A stretch of DNA of 64,000 nucleotides from Anoplopoma fimbria (GCF_027596085.1 NC_072451.1:10927098-10991097); one strand, 5' to 3'. Shown: positions 44,147 to 56,240, counted from the stretch's first letter. Numbers and translations are program-made. Notes: generated by a model not told the origin, from the letters alone.

Positions 44147-47100
44147 GTAAAACATATTTTTTGCAATTCACACTCGAAATACGAAAATGCTCTCTTCTTT
44201 ATGATTTCACTCTTATGGGGAGTAAACCTTACTATTACTGCTACAGAAAAGAGGAAATGAGCCAAGCCCAATTCAGCACATGAAACAAAATATCAATCCC
44301 TCGACAGTGTTTCCCTGCTGCATCTGAGAGACGGAGAGAATTATTTAAGGTTCCAACCCCTCTTACGGAACTATACATGCTGCATATGCACAAAACAAAG
44401 GCTTACATGTATGTCTGCATCAGCTTTCTTGCTGTCTGTCCGGCAGCTATAGAATGTTGGAAAGTATAGTTTGTTTGAACTTTAGACTCAAAGGAGGATG
44501 TTGTCTCACACACACTGGCAAAATCGTCTCAGATTAAGCCTTTTTCTAATTTGTACACTTCATGCTTTTCACTAGCACCACTCTCTGGACCGACAGGGCT
44601 CAGATTGTCTGTTTGTATATGACTTGAAGTCTTTGAATGGATCGTTTAAAGATGTAAACAAAGTGTTGTAAACTGAGTTTATTGTCTTTAATGAGTCGGA
44701 GAGATGTTTGAAGCTGTTGACCTGTGCTGCTCTCTCGTCATGGATGGAGGAATTCAGTCCAGTGTGTGTGTGATGTGCTAATGACCCGTTCTTCCTGTGT
44801 TGTCCACGTTCAGCTAGTCGTCAGTGCACCAATGTGTGAAGTGAGAAAGTTGAGCTAGGCTGTAACTGAGTTAAAGGAAAAGTGTGTAATATTAAGAGGG
44901 GCATATTGGCAGATATTGAATATAATATTGATAACTATGTTTTAATCAATGTATAATCAACTGAAACTGAGAATTGTAGCGTTTTTGTTAGCTTAGGAAA
45001 AGCCATTTATATCTACAAAGGGAGCAGGTCATCTTGCATGGAGTCCACCTTGTTGCACATTTTTCTACAGCAGCCCAGAAGGGACAAATACGCCCCGTTA
45101 CTGGTGCTTTAATTGGTACTCCTTAATGTTTTGATGTCATTTATTATCACGCTACAGCACGCATCTCTGCTTTCTCTGTCAGGCTGAGCTCCTCCGACTA
45201 CACACACACATAGACACAGACACACACTGACAAGAAAAACACTCGCACATGGCGCAAGCAGTGAAGGATAATCGAGTTGACGGCAAAATGCCAACACTTT
45301 ATCAATACATCTGTTCAACAAGAACGAACATGTAAATTAAGTGAAACCTAATTCAATCGTCTCTGTCTGCAGTCACAGCAGTTTACAAAAGCACAGCACG
45401 CACAATGGGCCAGAAGCTTTTTTTGTAAACTTGCCTGCTGGCGGAGGGAAAGCTGTCAAAAAGACAGAGGACAGGAGGAATGACTGATACTGATGGATTT
45501 CTGTCTTCTTCATCTTTATAAACTTCACTCAGATATTAAGTCATAGTAGTACTAAAATCCTAAAGATTACTCTCTATACCTGAAGGCCAACGTAGTTCTC
45601 CAACATGATTGAAAAGGGAGGGGCTGAGCAGAGGAGTATTAAATTGGTTGCAATCTGGTACCTCACCACTAGATGCCACTGAATCTTACACATTGTTCCT
45701 TTAAAGGGACAGTTCACCCTGAAATATATTTTTTTATATTTTTCCTCTTACCTGCTGTGCTTATTATCCAGTTTGTTTTGGTGGGAGTTGCTTAATTTAG
45801 AGATATCAGCCATAGAGATGTCTGCCTTCTCTCTAATTGAATGTGACTTGACAAAATGACAAAAATGTATTTGATAAATTCATCATTAATGTCTCTTTCC
45901 AGAAATCTTTCCCCGGTTACTCACAATAATCTGCACACCTTATTCTGAGCATTCTCCCAAACAGTGCAGGTCCTGCTGGTGCTGGCTTTGTTTCCCTCAC
46001 TCATTCCTTCATTCCTTCTAGAATTACTAAAACGCCACACAGAATAATCTCATCACAGTTCAAACCACTTCTTTCATTACCTCTGTTGAAGCAGCTCTTT
46101 TCCTGTTTACTCAATGTTACACTCATTCATATTAAATCTACCAAGATTTTTATTATGACCAACCATGTTGAAGTCTGTAAAGCAGAATTTTTACACCAGC
46201 CAAGATTGACCGGTAGAGGCCGTGGCCTTCCAGTTATCCACAGGAATGATCTTTGCGGTCTTCCATTCAACTGGCTGTTTCTCCACTTTTGAGAGTCTTA
46301 GATTCCCTTTAAGGAATAATTTGCCCATAAAACCATTAACTCTGTGATTAGTCCCCTCGCCTAACCAGCCAGTTGAATCCTCCGCAGAGGATTACAGCAA
46401 TATTATCTATTGATGTAAAAATTCATGTCAAAGTAGTGGACATCAATTATAACGCACCCACGCTGGAAAAAGACCAGGTACCTGTTTACATGCGTCTTAT
46501 CAAAATAAACTTCTGTGTTCACAGGTAACTTCTAGTTTTTGCTTGTTACATGCATAAAGTATCTTTTCAAATTAAACTTCCAACTCAGATTTTCTTAGTT
46601 TCTAGGTTTACTTTCTTTCTTAGTAATGTCATGCATTGAGTTAAAATAAGTATGTTTGTTACGTAAAACAGATGTACTTGTTTGATAAAAATAAGGTCAA
46701 ATAAATTAACATTGACTAGTTTAAAACACATGACCATACCTTCCCATCCTGTTACGGTATCAACAACTTATCATCAACCTGGACATAGAACAATTCAGTT
46801 TTCCTCAGCTTCTTGAACCTGTAATGTACTTTAAGTAACAGTTAAAAAACACTTTCTGACAAAGAATCAGATGTTTGCTCTGATACCACTGTTAAATATG
46901 GAGCTACAGACAGCAGCTGGTTAGCTTAGGAAGTGAAGTTTGCTTTGTAGGCCAATACCACCTTTTATTGAACAAGATCACAAAACTCACAAAGTGCTTC
47001 ACAAAATTCAAAATGTATTATAATATTAAAAACTAAAAGTATTGTAGTTCAGTAACTGAGGTCAAAAGATGAGCAAACACATGTGGTGGAAAGTAAGTAA

Positions 47101-47506
47101 GTCAATTTACTCAAGTACAGTACCTAAGTACAAGTTTGAGGTGAGTCTACTTAACTTGAGTATTGTATTTGAAGTACATTTCGAAGGAAAATATTAAAAT
47201 ACTGTACTTTTTACTCCACTTACCTGACTATATCTTGGCAGGGAACAGTGACTTTTTCGCTGGTTGCCGAGCACCGTTTTTAAGAATTGGTAATATAAAA
47301 CAGTAAACGGTGAGCTTAAGTGGTGCTGCAGGGCTGTTTGCCCTGTCTCCAGTCTTTGTACTAAGCTAAGCTAACTGGCTGCTGGTCGAAGCTTCATCTC
47401 CGACCTCCTCATCTCTCTCCACCACAAAGCAAATAAGCAAATAATAATTTCTTTCAAATTACTATTCAAAATGAAAATGTTGAAGTGAAAACTATTTCTT
47501 GTGCAG
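44147..47506. other. Intron-like DNA lacking EC2 exons, with MITE-like text
   Basis: No EC2 exon was found. AAAGGGACAGTTCACCCTGA near 45704 and CTAAGCTAAGCTAACTGGCT near 47363 are text I recognise from common fish MITE-type repeats. Nothing else is nameable. Confidence 0.45.
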
Positions 47507-47680
47507 TATGCAGGTACCATCATGGAGAACACAGCCCACATGGAGGTCATGAGTTTCCGAGTGCTGGATGCTGATGAGGAGAAAACTGACAACTGGGTGG
47601 CCAATTTTGAAATTGTCACTGGGAATGAAGATGGGATATTTAGACAGATCCCAAAAAAAGGTGTTCTGATGCTTGAAAAG
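47507..47680 (+). pseudogene. Desmoglein exon: start of EC3
   Basis: Fifty-eight open codons between a TTGTGCAG acceptor and a GTAGAT donor read YAGTIMENTAHMEVMSFRVL, DADEEKTDNWVANFEI and VTGNEDGIFRQIPKKGVLML. This matches the EC2-EC3 boundary of desmogleins (Y-x-G-x-I-x-E-N, D-A-D-E, D-N-W-x-A-N, G-N-E). It is intact in itself and in phase with the next exon. Between it and 44146 no EC2 exons were found. Confidence 0.75.
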
Positions 47681-48112
47681 GTAGATCTGTCTGTACTGGA
47701 GCAGATCAGTTACAGTGTATTGTACAGTAGAAATTACACATTTATAATTAAAAGTTGTGTTTAAGATGTCCTTTTACTGTCACATAAAATAATGTCCGTC
47801 AGAGAAATATGTGTCTTTTATTAATTTTTTTATATTAACAAAAATCTGATTGAACAGAAAAATATATGATTGGGGTAAGATTCCCCGGGGATTCACAACA
47901 GTCATAACAGTCAAATGTGACTTATAGTATGTTAGTAATTTTTGTTTTGTCTTTTAATGCCACATGTCAAGAAAAGTTGTTATACCTCTCCAGTCATTTG
48001 ATGGGTTCAGTTTGTGGTTTATTGGAAAATGTATTCATTCATTCACTAGGATATTTCAAACAGTTACTTGTGACAATAAACGTATGTGGATCCAATCTGT
48101 TTGTCCTTCCAG

Positions 48113-48607
48113 CCTGTTGATTTTGAGGAAATTCCTGATATCAAGTTGGGAGTGGTAGTATCCAATGTTGCCCCAGCTGTGGGGGACGGAGGCGGTGATG
48201 GTGGGGGTCAAGGAGGAGGAAGAGGAGGAGGAGGAGGAGGAGGAGATGGTGGGGGTCAAGGAGGAGGAGCAGGAGGAGGAGGAGGTGGGGATGGAGATGG
48301 AGATGGAGCTGGAGATGCAGGAGGAGTTGGAGGAGGTGCAACTGGAGCAGGAGCAGCCACCGAGGCTGATGTGAGCGTTGGAGCTGGTGGCTCAGCTAAA
48401 AAGCAGTCCAAGAATAAGAGGTGGAAAAAAGGCAAACTTTACTCAGTGAATATCGCCGTGCTGAATGAGCCTGAGGGGGTCGCCTGAGGGGGTTGCCTTC
48501 AAACCCGCGGTGAAGCCTGTCTCTGAGAACCCAGAGGACAATCCACTGATGGAGGTGATTGCTGTCTATGCAGCCACTGACACTGGAGAGCCTGCAGAAA
48601 ATGTTCG
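48113..48607 (+). pseudogene. Desmoglein exon: EC3 end to EC4, with Gly-rich insert and 13-bp duplication
   Basis: Starts in phase with the previous exon: PVDFEEIPDIKLGVVVSNVA, like the K-x-V-D-Y-E-E segment of desmogleins. A Gly/Asp-rich repeat (codons from 48181 to about 48366, built of GGAGGA and GGGGAT units) follows, then KKQSKNKRWKKGKLYSVNIA and VLNEPEGVA. At 48470-48495 the 13 bases CCTGAGGGGGTYG are repeated in tandem, which shifts the frame to a TGA at 48485. In the displaced frame FKPAVKPVSENPEDNPLMEV and YAATDTGEPAENVR continue the EC4 sequence to a GTGAGA donor. Confidence 0.75.
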
Positions 48608-49002
48608 GTGAGATGAAGCCTGACTGGAATTTAAGTCTAAAAGCTTCATGAATGTATTTTCATAAAAAGCATTTCTGAGAAATTGGGATAATCTCTGAAA
48701 TTGGCAATTTTACGAGACAAAAAAAATCATTATTAGCAAGATTATAAAGTCATAAGTAAGAAAACCCGGAAAAATTGTGGAGTGCAAAACCGTGGTAATG
48801 CCAGCCGTTTTAATTTGTTTTTCCCAAAGAAGTGTTAAATGTCCTCTGAGTGAGGCAGAGGTCCTGAAAGAGACATACACATTTTATTTCATGATTTTCT
48901 AATCTTGCACATTTTCAAGAATTACTAGTAAATTTGCCGCTTTAATCTGAGAAACTCTGCATTATTCATTTTTTTTAACTTTGCTGCATGCTTTTCCTAC
49001 AG

Positions 49003-49144
49003 ATATGCTAAAGGTTATGATCCTGCAACTGGCTGTTGATTGACCCAGAAACAGCAGAGATCAGACTTCAAAAGGCCCCGGACAGAGAGTCCTCGTTCTT
49101 GTTTAATGGAACCTACTATGCTCAAATACTGAGTCTCACTCAGG
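49003..49144 (+). pseudogene. Desmoglein exon: EC4
   Basis: Between CCTACAG and GTAAGC the exon opens YAKGYDPA, then loses one base near 49027 and meets TGA at 49037. In the displaced frame it reads [20 protein letters not shown] and [23 protein letters not shown] text, which aligns with the W-x-x-x-D-x-x-T-x-E-I and N-G-T-Y blocks of desmoglein 2. Confidence 0.75.
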
Positions 49145-49340
49145 GTAAGCCCTGTTTATGGATAATAGTTGTAGCCTAACCTTTTTGGGTTCCAAGCTTT
49201 TGAAGTTAGGGCATGCATAGAAACATGAAAGCTTGGTTTAAGCGATTTAGCCTTATTTTAACCTGACGAAGTGAAGACTTTATGTAACTGCTTGAATAGA
49301 TTAGAGCTCCATTGAATAACACTATTCATATCAGCACTGA

Positions 49341-49527
49341 ACTACATGGCTCATGTACACTGATAACTGCCCCACTCTGACCAACCACATGGAGTACATC
49401 TGCTCAGACACTGAAGTGGTTAACGTCACGGCAGTGGATGCGGATGGCGACCCGAACTCAGCCCCTTACAGCTTCCGCCTCGTGGCTCAGGAAAGCCAGG
49501 GGGAGTGGAGGATTGAACCTTTAAATG
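49341..49527 (+). pseudogene. Desmoglein exon: EC4-EC5 boundary
   Basis: The open frame YTDNCPTLTNHMEYICSDTE followed by VVNVTAVDADGDPNSAPYSF and ending GEWRIEPLN is characteristic of desmoglein (D-N-C-P-T-L, I-C-x-D, V-N-V-T-A). The segment that should precede it (about 15 residues ending in a D-x-N-D pattern) is missing and the acceptor is unclear; an in-frame TGA lies at 49338. Confidence 0.75.
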
Positions 49528-49873
49528 GTGTGATACCTTATATTACTACTACCATTTTGTGTGAAACTTGTTTTGTCATCAAAACCCATCAACAAGTGGT
49601 CTAACCAATTACCTTCAATTGGAAATAGTGATGTTGCTCATGTTTTGATGAATATTGCAAAAAGTGATTGTGGAGTCTAGATTATTTTCCTATGTCAGTT
49701 ATTTGGTCTGTTAAAGAGGGGAGACAAAATGTATATTTCTTTGCAGAACTCAGGGAAACCATTAAGCCCTGGTTCTTTATTGTCTGGCAATTTTCAATTT
49801 GGAGTGCTTTTACAATTTAAAACTTTTATTAGGGTACATCAACAGTGATACATCTTGTTTTTTCTTGCTTTAG

Positions 49874-49966
49874 ATACCAGTGCATCCCTCAGGTCTTTGA
49901 GACCGCTGTGGCCTGGTCAAGTTGCCAATCTCGCAAATCTTACAATAAACTGTAACATTTAGCCTT
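49874..49966 (+). pseudogene. Desmoglein exon: EC5 remnant
   Basis: In phase with the preceding exon it reads DTSASLRSLRPLWPGQV, then diverges and reaches a TAG at about 49964. The D-N-Q-G and Cys-rich end of EC5 is not present. Confidence 0.55.
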
Positions 49967-49986
49967 GTTGTGGTTGTGTTTTTCAG

Positions 49987-50108
49987 TCGTAGGCGTCTTA
50001 CTGATGACCTGCTAGCTTGGAGGACTGTCAGGGACCTTCTCTGAACTTCCTTTTGGTACCAGAGAACACTTGATTGTCTATCATACAGAGGGCCGAGGGG
50101 AGGACAAG
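49987..50108 (+). pseudogene. Desmoglein exon: transmembrane remnant and juxtamembrane region
   Basis: Reads VVGVLLMTC, then TAG (50013-50015), LGGLSGTFSELPFGTREHLI and VYHTEGRGEDK before a GTAACA site. The second half matches the desmoglein intracellular start (F-x-x-x-P-F-x-T-x-x-H-L-I-x-Y-H-T-E-G). The Leu-rich membrane helix is shortened to about nine residues, too short to span a membrane. Confidence 0.7.
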
Positions 50109-50457
50109 GTAACATGTACAGAGTGAAGCAGACTATTCTGTATTTAGGACTGCAGGTACAGAGTACAGGTGTGTGGGTGCTCCATCCAAGGGCAGAGGTT
50201 TTGTTTCAACATTCGAGGGGACAAATATTGTGCAGAGGACCGGCTGTCTTGCCTCAGGAAATTTTGAGCATTAAACACCTCATTTACTGCATTGTGCAGT
50301 ATTTACGGTGGTAATGTCTTCTTTTATGTAAAGGAAAGAGCTAAATTCAGGCGCCAGGTGACGATTCAAACATAATGGAATATAAAGCAGTTAGGCTGTC
50401 AGGCTATCTGTTCTGCTTTCAAATATTTACTCCCCTTTGAATCAACTTTTCTCATTT

Positions 50458-51060
50458 AAAGTGCTTTGCAAACATATTCACCTCCCTAGGCGTTTTGCTA
50501 TTTTGTTTTATTACAACCTGTAGGTAAAATTGATTTTTATTTAGATTCTATGTAATAGACCTACATAAAATAGCCATTATTGGTGAAGTGAAATTAAAAA
50601 ATAAAATGTTTATGGTGCATTTTGGGACAAAATAAAAAAAACGGTGCATGTTTATGTATTCACCTCCTTTGCTATGAAGCCCCTTAATAAGATGTGGTTC
50701 TAAGACATTACCTTCAGTCCCATCATTAGTTAAATATAGTCCAACACTGTGCATCTTAGAGCCACATGATCAGTCGCATGATTTGATGGAGCACCAATAT
50801 ATCTTTTAGTAAAAAATTAGAAAGAATATAGAACCACAACAAACCCACCAAGAGAGGATCAATACTCAAGGACCAGGTAAGGCGAGAATTGATCAGGGAG
50901 CCAACAAAGAGACCAAAGATGAACCTGAAGGAGCTTGGAAGCTCCACGGCACAGACTGGAGTATCTGTATTTGGACCACTTTAAGCTGTGCACTCCAAAG
51001 AGTTGGGCTGCATGGAACAGTGGTCAGATAAAGCCATTGCTCAAAGGAGGACATAAATGA
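50458..51060 (+). mobile_element. Tc1-like DNA transposon relic
   Basis: The left part (AAGTGCTTTGCAAACATATT, CACCTCC, TTGTTTTATTACAACCTG) is the terminal region of a fish Tc1-type element. Near 50900-51000 a frame reads EPTKRPKMNLKELGSSTAQ and continues, with damage, to G-L-x-G-x-V-x-R-K-P-L-like text. This is the second helix-turn-helix portion of Tc1 transposases. The DDE domain is absent. Confidence 0.6.
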
Positions 51061-51309
51061 ATGGTCCAAACAGATTTGGGTTCATGTTTAGTTCCTGTAA
51101 GCTGATGTCATTCACATACACTGCAACCAGAAATGGGACACATGATGTGAAAATGTTGCAGTAGCACCTGTTAATGATTTGTACATTCCTGGGGATCTGC
51201 AGCTTTAAAAAGCACAGAAGTGTTTATTAAATTGCGAGATAATTGCCCAGTCTGGCTTGAAGATCTGCTGCAGCACACAAATTAATATGTCTGTAACAGT
51301 TTGACTTCC

Positions 51310-51876
51310 ATACACTCCTGTCATTAGCTGTTCACCTGCCTGTCTCTGTCTCTCAGTTCACTCCGGCCACTCCCAGTTCCACTTCCAGCTCACAGCCCAG
51401 CCCCCTCTCTCTCACCACACCATCCCTCACCTAATCAGTATTACTCAGTGCACCTGTCTGCCACACCCAGCTCATCAGCACAATCCCTCTCACCTGCTCA
51501 CGCTGCTCACTCTGCTGCACCTACACCCTGCAGTATTTAAACCCCAGTCAGTCACACACTCGCTGCCAGATCGTTCGTTGCATTTATGTCAGACCTTCCA
51601 GCAATTTCCCATGGACTGATTTCCCGTTGCCGACCCTGCCTGTCTGGACTTCCCTGCCTTGCCTGTGCCCCGGTCAACGACTCAGCCTTCTGTCCCCGAC
51701 CCCAAGTTTAGCCTCCGCTTCCTCTGGTTTCCGTCTGCCTGATCCCCTGCCTGTTTCCCACTGTGAGTCATATCCTGCCTGTCTGTCTGCTTTGTTCTCA
51801 GCTTTGAATAAAGCTCCAGAACTTTATCTGTCTCCTGGTCGTTCTGCTTTTGGGTCCACACCACAATCCGTGACAA
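51310..51876 (+). repeat. LTR-like dispersed repeat with TATA and poly(A) signals
   Basis: Begins near CTGCCTGTCTCTGTCTC, has a TATA-like AGTATTTAAAC at about 51534, AATAAAG near 51808 and ends CCGTGACA just before the anchor exon. Its 3' half recurs inverted at 20340-20655. The architecture resembles a solo LTR or a processed short retroelement. The 212-codon frame across it fuses repeat and desmoglein exon and is not a gene. Confidence 0.55.
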
Positions 51877-51911
51877 TGTCTCATTTCAATTTCTGTTCTT
51901 ATTTGGTTCAG

Positions 51912-52190
51912 GACGTCCCTCTGCTCAGCACTCCGGTCAAGAGGACGCCTGCTGCCATATCTAGTGTATGGGGCAGCAACATAGCTTACAACACCAAAGC
52001 AAGCACAGCAGCTTCCTCCGTGGCTCTCAAGATGGGCACTGCCAACAAAACCCACAAGTCCAGGTTTGGGGCCGACAGCAGGATCTGGGAGAGAAGCTTG
52101 GGAGAATCCAGAAGAAGCCAGAGAGAGGTGTTCTCAATGGAAGAACAACTGTCACAGTATGACGGCATGGCCCTCTCTGATGATGATAAT
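51912..52190 (+). pseudogene. Desmoglein exon: intracellular anchor
   Basis: After the acceptor TTGGTTCAG the frame is open: DVPLLSTPVKRTPAAISSVW, then a Ser/Ala-rich segment, WERSLGESRRSQREVFSMEE and YDGMALSDD. It follows directly from GEDK of the previous exon, as in fish desmogleins. No donor is found after ALSDD; the frame runs on into intron-like text. Confidence 0.7.
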
Positions 52191-52584
52191 GACCATTCAT
52201 TGTATAGTTTAGTTGGAACATTTTACTCTTCACCTTCATTTTCTGCTGTTTCTTTCCTAGACTGACCTCTTTAAGTGATATTGCTTTTTTCCGGATCTCA
52301 GCAGTTAACTTGCTGAGTGCAGCAGTGTCCTGACTGACACTAATGATGAAACTACAAAACAAGACCTTAGTTGTAAAACACAGAATAATCTGATAGACCA
52401 TAAAATATGAGAATGTGGGATGTGTTTCTAATGAACAGATAAAGCAGTATATACTGTAGGGTCATAACATGACTAGTATATGTGGTCCCTACATAAAAGC
52501 CTCTTCTTTAGGTTATTTAGCTGACTGCGTGATGACTGATACGCGACAGGTTTGATGATAATGGACAGAGAATGTCGATGAGTC

Positions 52585-53065
52585 CATGAGAAAATGACTC
52601 TACTTCTCTCTTGATTTATTCCCTCAGTAAACATTGTAAACATGAGTTTATGGTCTCAATCTCTAGTTTCAAGTCTTCTTCAATACAGCACGATGTTCAT
52701 TTAGTAAATTATGGTTCATTTAGAGTCAAATAGACCATAAAGCAGGGTATGCTTTAGGGCGGGCTCACTGGTATTGAAAGGTCTCTACCATGGCGTTGTC
52801 TGTTTTTGTCTTAGAACTTTAACCCTTTCACAATGTGGTTTTAGTTCATGAAAATTAATTGTAACATTTGTCCTCTTCAGCGTTTGGATGTACTTAGTTT
52901 TACACTCTTGTGTCCCTTTTGGTTCCAAATAACAAAGGTGGCGATTGCCAAAAACCATGATAGCGATGTCCAAAATGCCGAACTCAGCTAAACTAGAGGG
53001 TTTATAATAGACCAAGAACCATGTGTGACATAACGGTGACTTCTTATATACTGTCTATGGTTAGA
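52585..53065 (+). repeat. Dispersed repeat R40, copy 2
   Basis: Same blocks as 40440-40940 (GTAAACATGAGTTTATGGTC, TGACATAACGGTGACTTC, TATATACTGTCTATGG end). Located in the last intron. Confidence 0.65.
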
Positions 53066-53980
53066 TTAATTCTGCTTCTTGTTGGAAATTGATAGAATTA
53101 TTGGATATTGCATACTCTTTACATTCTTTTGTATGGTAGTTTGATATTTGTCAGATTGACAGACAGAGCATCAGGTGGCAAATGCTTTTTTTTCTCCACT
53201 TTTTAAGAACCATGAAAAAAGGAGGTGATATTAAAGTATATATGCTCAAACTATGCAGACATGTTTTTGTGTGATTAAAAGAAAATTATGAATTATTGTT
53301 TTCATAGCATACATTTTAGTTTGTGGCAAAAATGATTCAGTCTATGTATCCTTGCTCCTCTGATACCGCTGCACTGAAGAATCCTTTGGTGTCCAGGCTT
53401 TAAACTAACCTTAATGTAAACCAATCCACATCGTTATTAGAGCAACTGACGTAGTCTAAAAAGTGTGATAGTCCACTTAGGGCTAGTAGGAGGGGAAATG
53501 GGACTGGTCAAACAAAAACAGGACTTTCACCCAGGTAGCTGTTGTTCCAATACCTTAAAAAACAGGTCAATGTCTTTTCCTAAACCTAACCAAGTACTTT
53601 CATAAACCTAAAAGCTAAACCAATGTTGGAAGTTTATTTTGAAAAGGCACTAATTGCACATGACAACTGTAGGTTTTTATATTGTAAAGATACAATGCTT
53701 TTAACAAAAGGAAACTGGAACTATGTCCCTGACCCGTCCAAAACCTAGAGCCTCATAGTTTGAAGGTTAGGCCACTCACCAAGCTCTGGTACTTGACGAG
53801 TTGGGAGTGAGAGAGGGAGAGTGTGCTGTTTATTTCAGCTAGTTCTAACATTGTCATTACTTCTTTGATTGTATTTGATACATTTCAAAGTGCAGTTCGC
53901 AAATGTGCATACAGTACTTAAAGCCATCAGGATATTGCTTTAAGTCGATGACTTACTTCCTTCATGGTCCTGTAGTCGGG

Positions 53981-54039
53981 CTGAGAGGCATATTATGTAA
54001 TTTGTGACATTATCACAAATTACATAATATGCCTCTCAG
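53981..54039. repeat. Perfect 27-bp inverted repeat with 5-nt loop
   Basis: Arms 53981-54007 and 54013-54039 are exact inverse complements (CTGAGAGGCATATTATGTAA plus TTTGTGA) around CATTA. It lies in the last intron. Confidence 0.9.
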
Positions 54040-54435
54040 GCTTACTGATATCAGGGTCTCTATTTAATTATATTTAAACTTCATTTATCTCTAATTCAGC
54101 ACTGGCTAGTCAGCCTGACAGAGTGACTGAGGAAAGATCACATTATTTCGATCAAGGTATGTCTCCAGCAGAGCAGCCATGCTCGCAGCTCTCATAGTGA
54201 CAGCTGGTACTTGTTTTTTTTTCAAAGAACCAGGTTATCAGATGCACCTGTTATTCCATATTGTGTAAATACTGTAAATTATTGTTATTGAGTTGAGCAG
54301 TGCTGGTAACAGGGGTTTCAGTGTGCAGATTGTTCAAGCTGTGCTGGATGTAAATCATGAATGAATTTTGATTGGAGGAATTAGCGGAGACAAGAGTGAC
54401 ACGCCTTTCATTTTCCTTGTGTTAATGTTGTGCAG

Positions 54436-54951
54436 AGGGCGAGCTGCGCAGCAGAGAAGCAGGCCGCAAGGGATTGCCTGTGTGAGTACAACTACGAGGG
54501 CCGGGGCTCTCCTGCTGGCTCAGTGGGCTGCTGCAGCCTCCTGGAGTCTGACAACGACCTGCACTTCCTTGATGACCTTGGGACCAAGTTCAAGACCCTG
54601 GCTAAGATCTGTTCCCCTCCTAGACCTTCGTCACCTCTGATACCTCAATGTACTGTACCCCCAGATGTGGATAAAGTTGACCGCAGAGCTGGGCCCCCAT
54701 TGGAGACAAAACCACCCAGCATCCATGGCAAGAGCCCCGACCAAAATGTCAGCGTCAGCCAGCCATCCACCAGTGTCATGGGCTTAAACAGTACATCCAC
54801 CAGTATCGTGCATGGGCAAACAACCACCAGTGTCATAGGCTTTAATGGAGCTCCCCCCAATTCATGTATTCATGTATTAGAATTCATTTTCAACATCAAC
54901 AGACAAAATATCTCCGCATTTGACAAGCAAAAGATTTGTATGTGGCTGTAG
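54436..54951 (+). pseudogene. Desmoglein exon: ICS catenin-binding segment and tail
   Basis: After TTGTGCAG the frame reads RASCAAEKQAARDCLCEYNY, EGRGSPAGSVGCCSLLESDN and DLHFLDDLGTKFKTLAKICS, a near-canonical ICS of desmosomal cadherins, the plakoglobin-binding segment. A tail follows with short repeats (STSVMGLNSTSTSIV, TTTSVIGFNG), resembling the start of the desmoglein repeat domain, and stops at 54951, shorter than usual. It is the best preserved part of the gene. Confidence 0.8.
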
Positions 54952-56240
54952 GGATGGCTCCATCAGGCCATAAATCGGCCACTTTGGTCCAAATGAAAAG
55001 GTCTCATTGGTGTATCGTTTAGACATTTTACACAGACAAAGTTGTTTTTCATTGTATTATCTTATATTCAATACATCAGATTATTAGATCTTATAAAACA
55101 CAAAACTAATAAAATCTTTGTGTGTTATCTACTCTTTTGTATTTTGTAATTTGACTGTATGATCAGATGTCTATTTTCTGTGTGAAAGTTTTATTTTTAT
55201 TGTCAGTTTGCCCTGATTCAGCAGCTCTCTCTCTCTCTCTCTCTCCACCCATCCTTAGAGGTGCTTGTGTGTGGTAAGTGAGGTAGGGCAGGAAAGAACT
55301 ATCATGCAGCTTTCAAACCATCTGGTGCCGGTTGATTGTTCTAACACTGGATGGCAGCACAGAGCTACTGTTCATGGTGAATCTGGTAGAGACCATGTGT
55401 GCGGTAATACACAGTAATAAACTCTGAATAACCGCAGAAAGAAAATCACTGATACATACTTGGGTTCATGTATTCCATGACATGGGGACATATGACACAT
55501 TGCTATTTAAAGGCAAATTTTTTTACACTCAGAGCTCACTGGGTCTGTTGGAGGATAAATAATAAAAATAACGCATCAAGACCATCGTATGAGTTGTAGG
55601 CAGTTGGTTATGTATCCCAACATTACATAACATAAGTGCCACAGCCTCGGCATCACCCCCACACCTCTTAGTCCGTGTACTCTGGTCCAAACAAGTACAA
55701 CTGAATATTCTGCATTTTTGGGATGACGTTTTGGTGGTTTGATTTACAACCAAAGAACATTATGTTCTGAGAGTTGAGTAAGCCCTGTTACCCAGAAGTC
55801 TAAGCTGAAGTAATAGCCTGTAGTTCTTCCTACCTCCAACTACGTCACCGTCATGTTAAACCACGCTGCTGGATGCAGGAAGAACAACATGTTTTGCAAT
55901 TTCAAACTCAGTTTTCTGGGTCAATATAGCACCCACTAAGGAAATGATTGCTTCAATTGCCTTCATTCACCATCAAAACTGATTGGACATCCACAAAAAA
56001 GGTGCATAATCTACCCATTAAAATAAGTTTTGTCTAAAAAAGAAAGGTCAGGATTCATCTCTAAACCAGCCAGATCGTACTGAACTGTGTGGAATGACCA
56101 CCACCTGTGAACGGCACATTATGATGGTGCCACGGATTGTTATAAAATGATGTGCTGGCACAGAGGAAACAATGCAAATGGAAGGATCTTTATACATGGT
56201 GGACACAAAAATTACCAAGTTGAACAGAAATATGTTTTAA
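54952..56240. other. Non-coding DNA 3' of the desmoglein copy
   Basis: AT-rich, with a short (CT)n run near 55229-55247. Possible poly(A) signals exist but none is singled out. Confidence 0.45.

Noticed and set aside
48165..48374. Glu-rich and Leu/His-rich frames across the Gly-rich exon
   Set aside because: They are other reading frames of the GGA repeat. The frame in phase with the cadherin exons is the Gly/Asp one.
51627..52265. 212-codon ORF as a complete gene
   Set aside because: It fuses the end of a dispersed repeat with the desmoglein anchor exon through the intervening acceptor.
53981..54039. MicroRNA precursor
   Set aside because: Perfect pairing with a 5-nt loop and a 59-nt total length is atypical for animal precursors.
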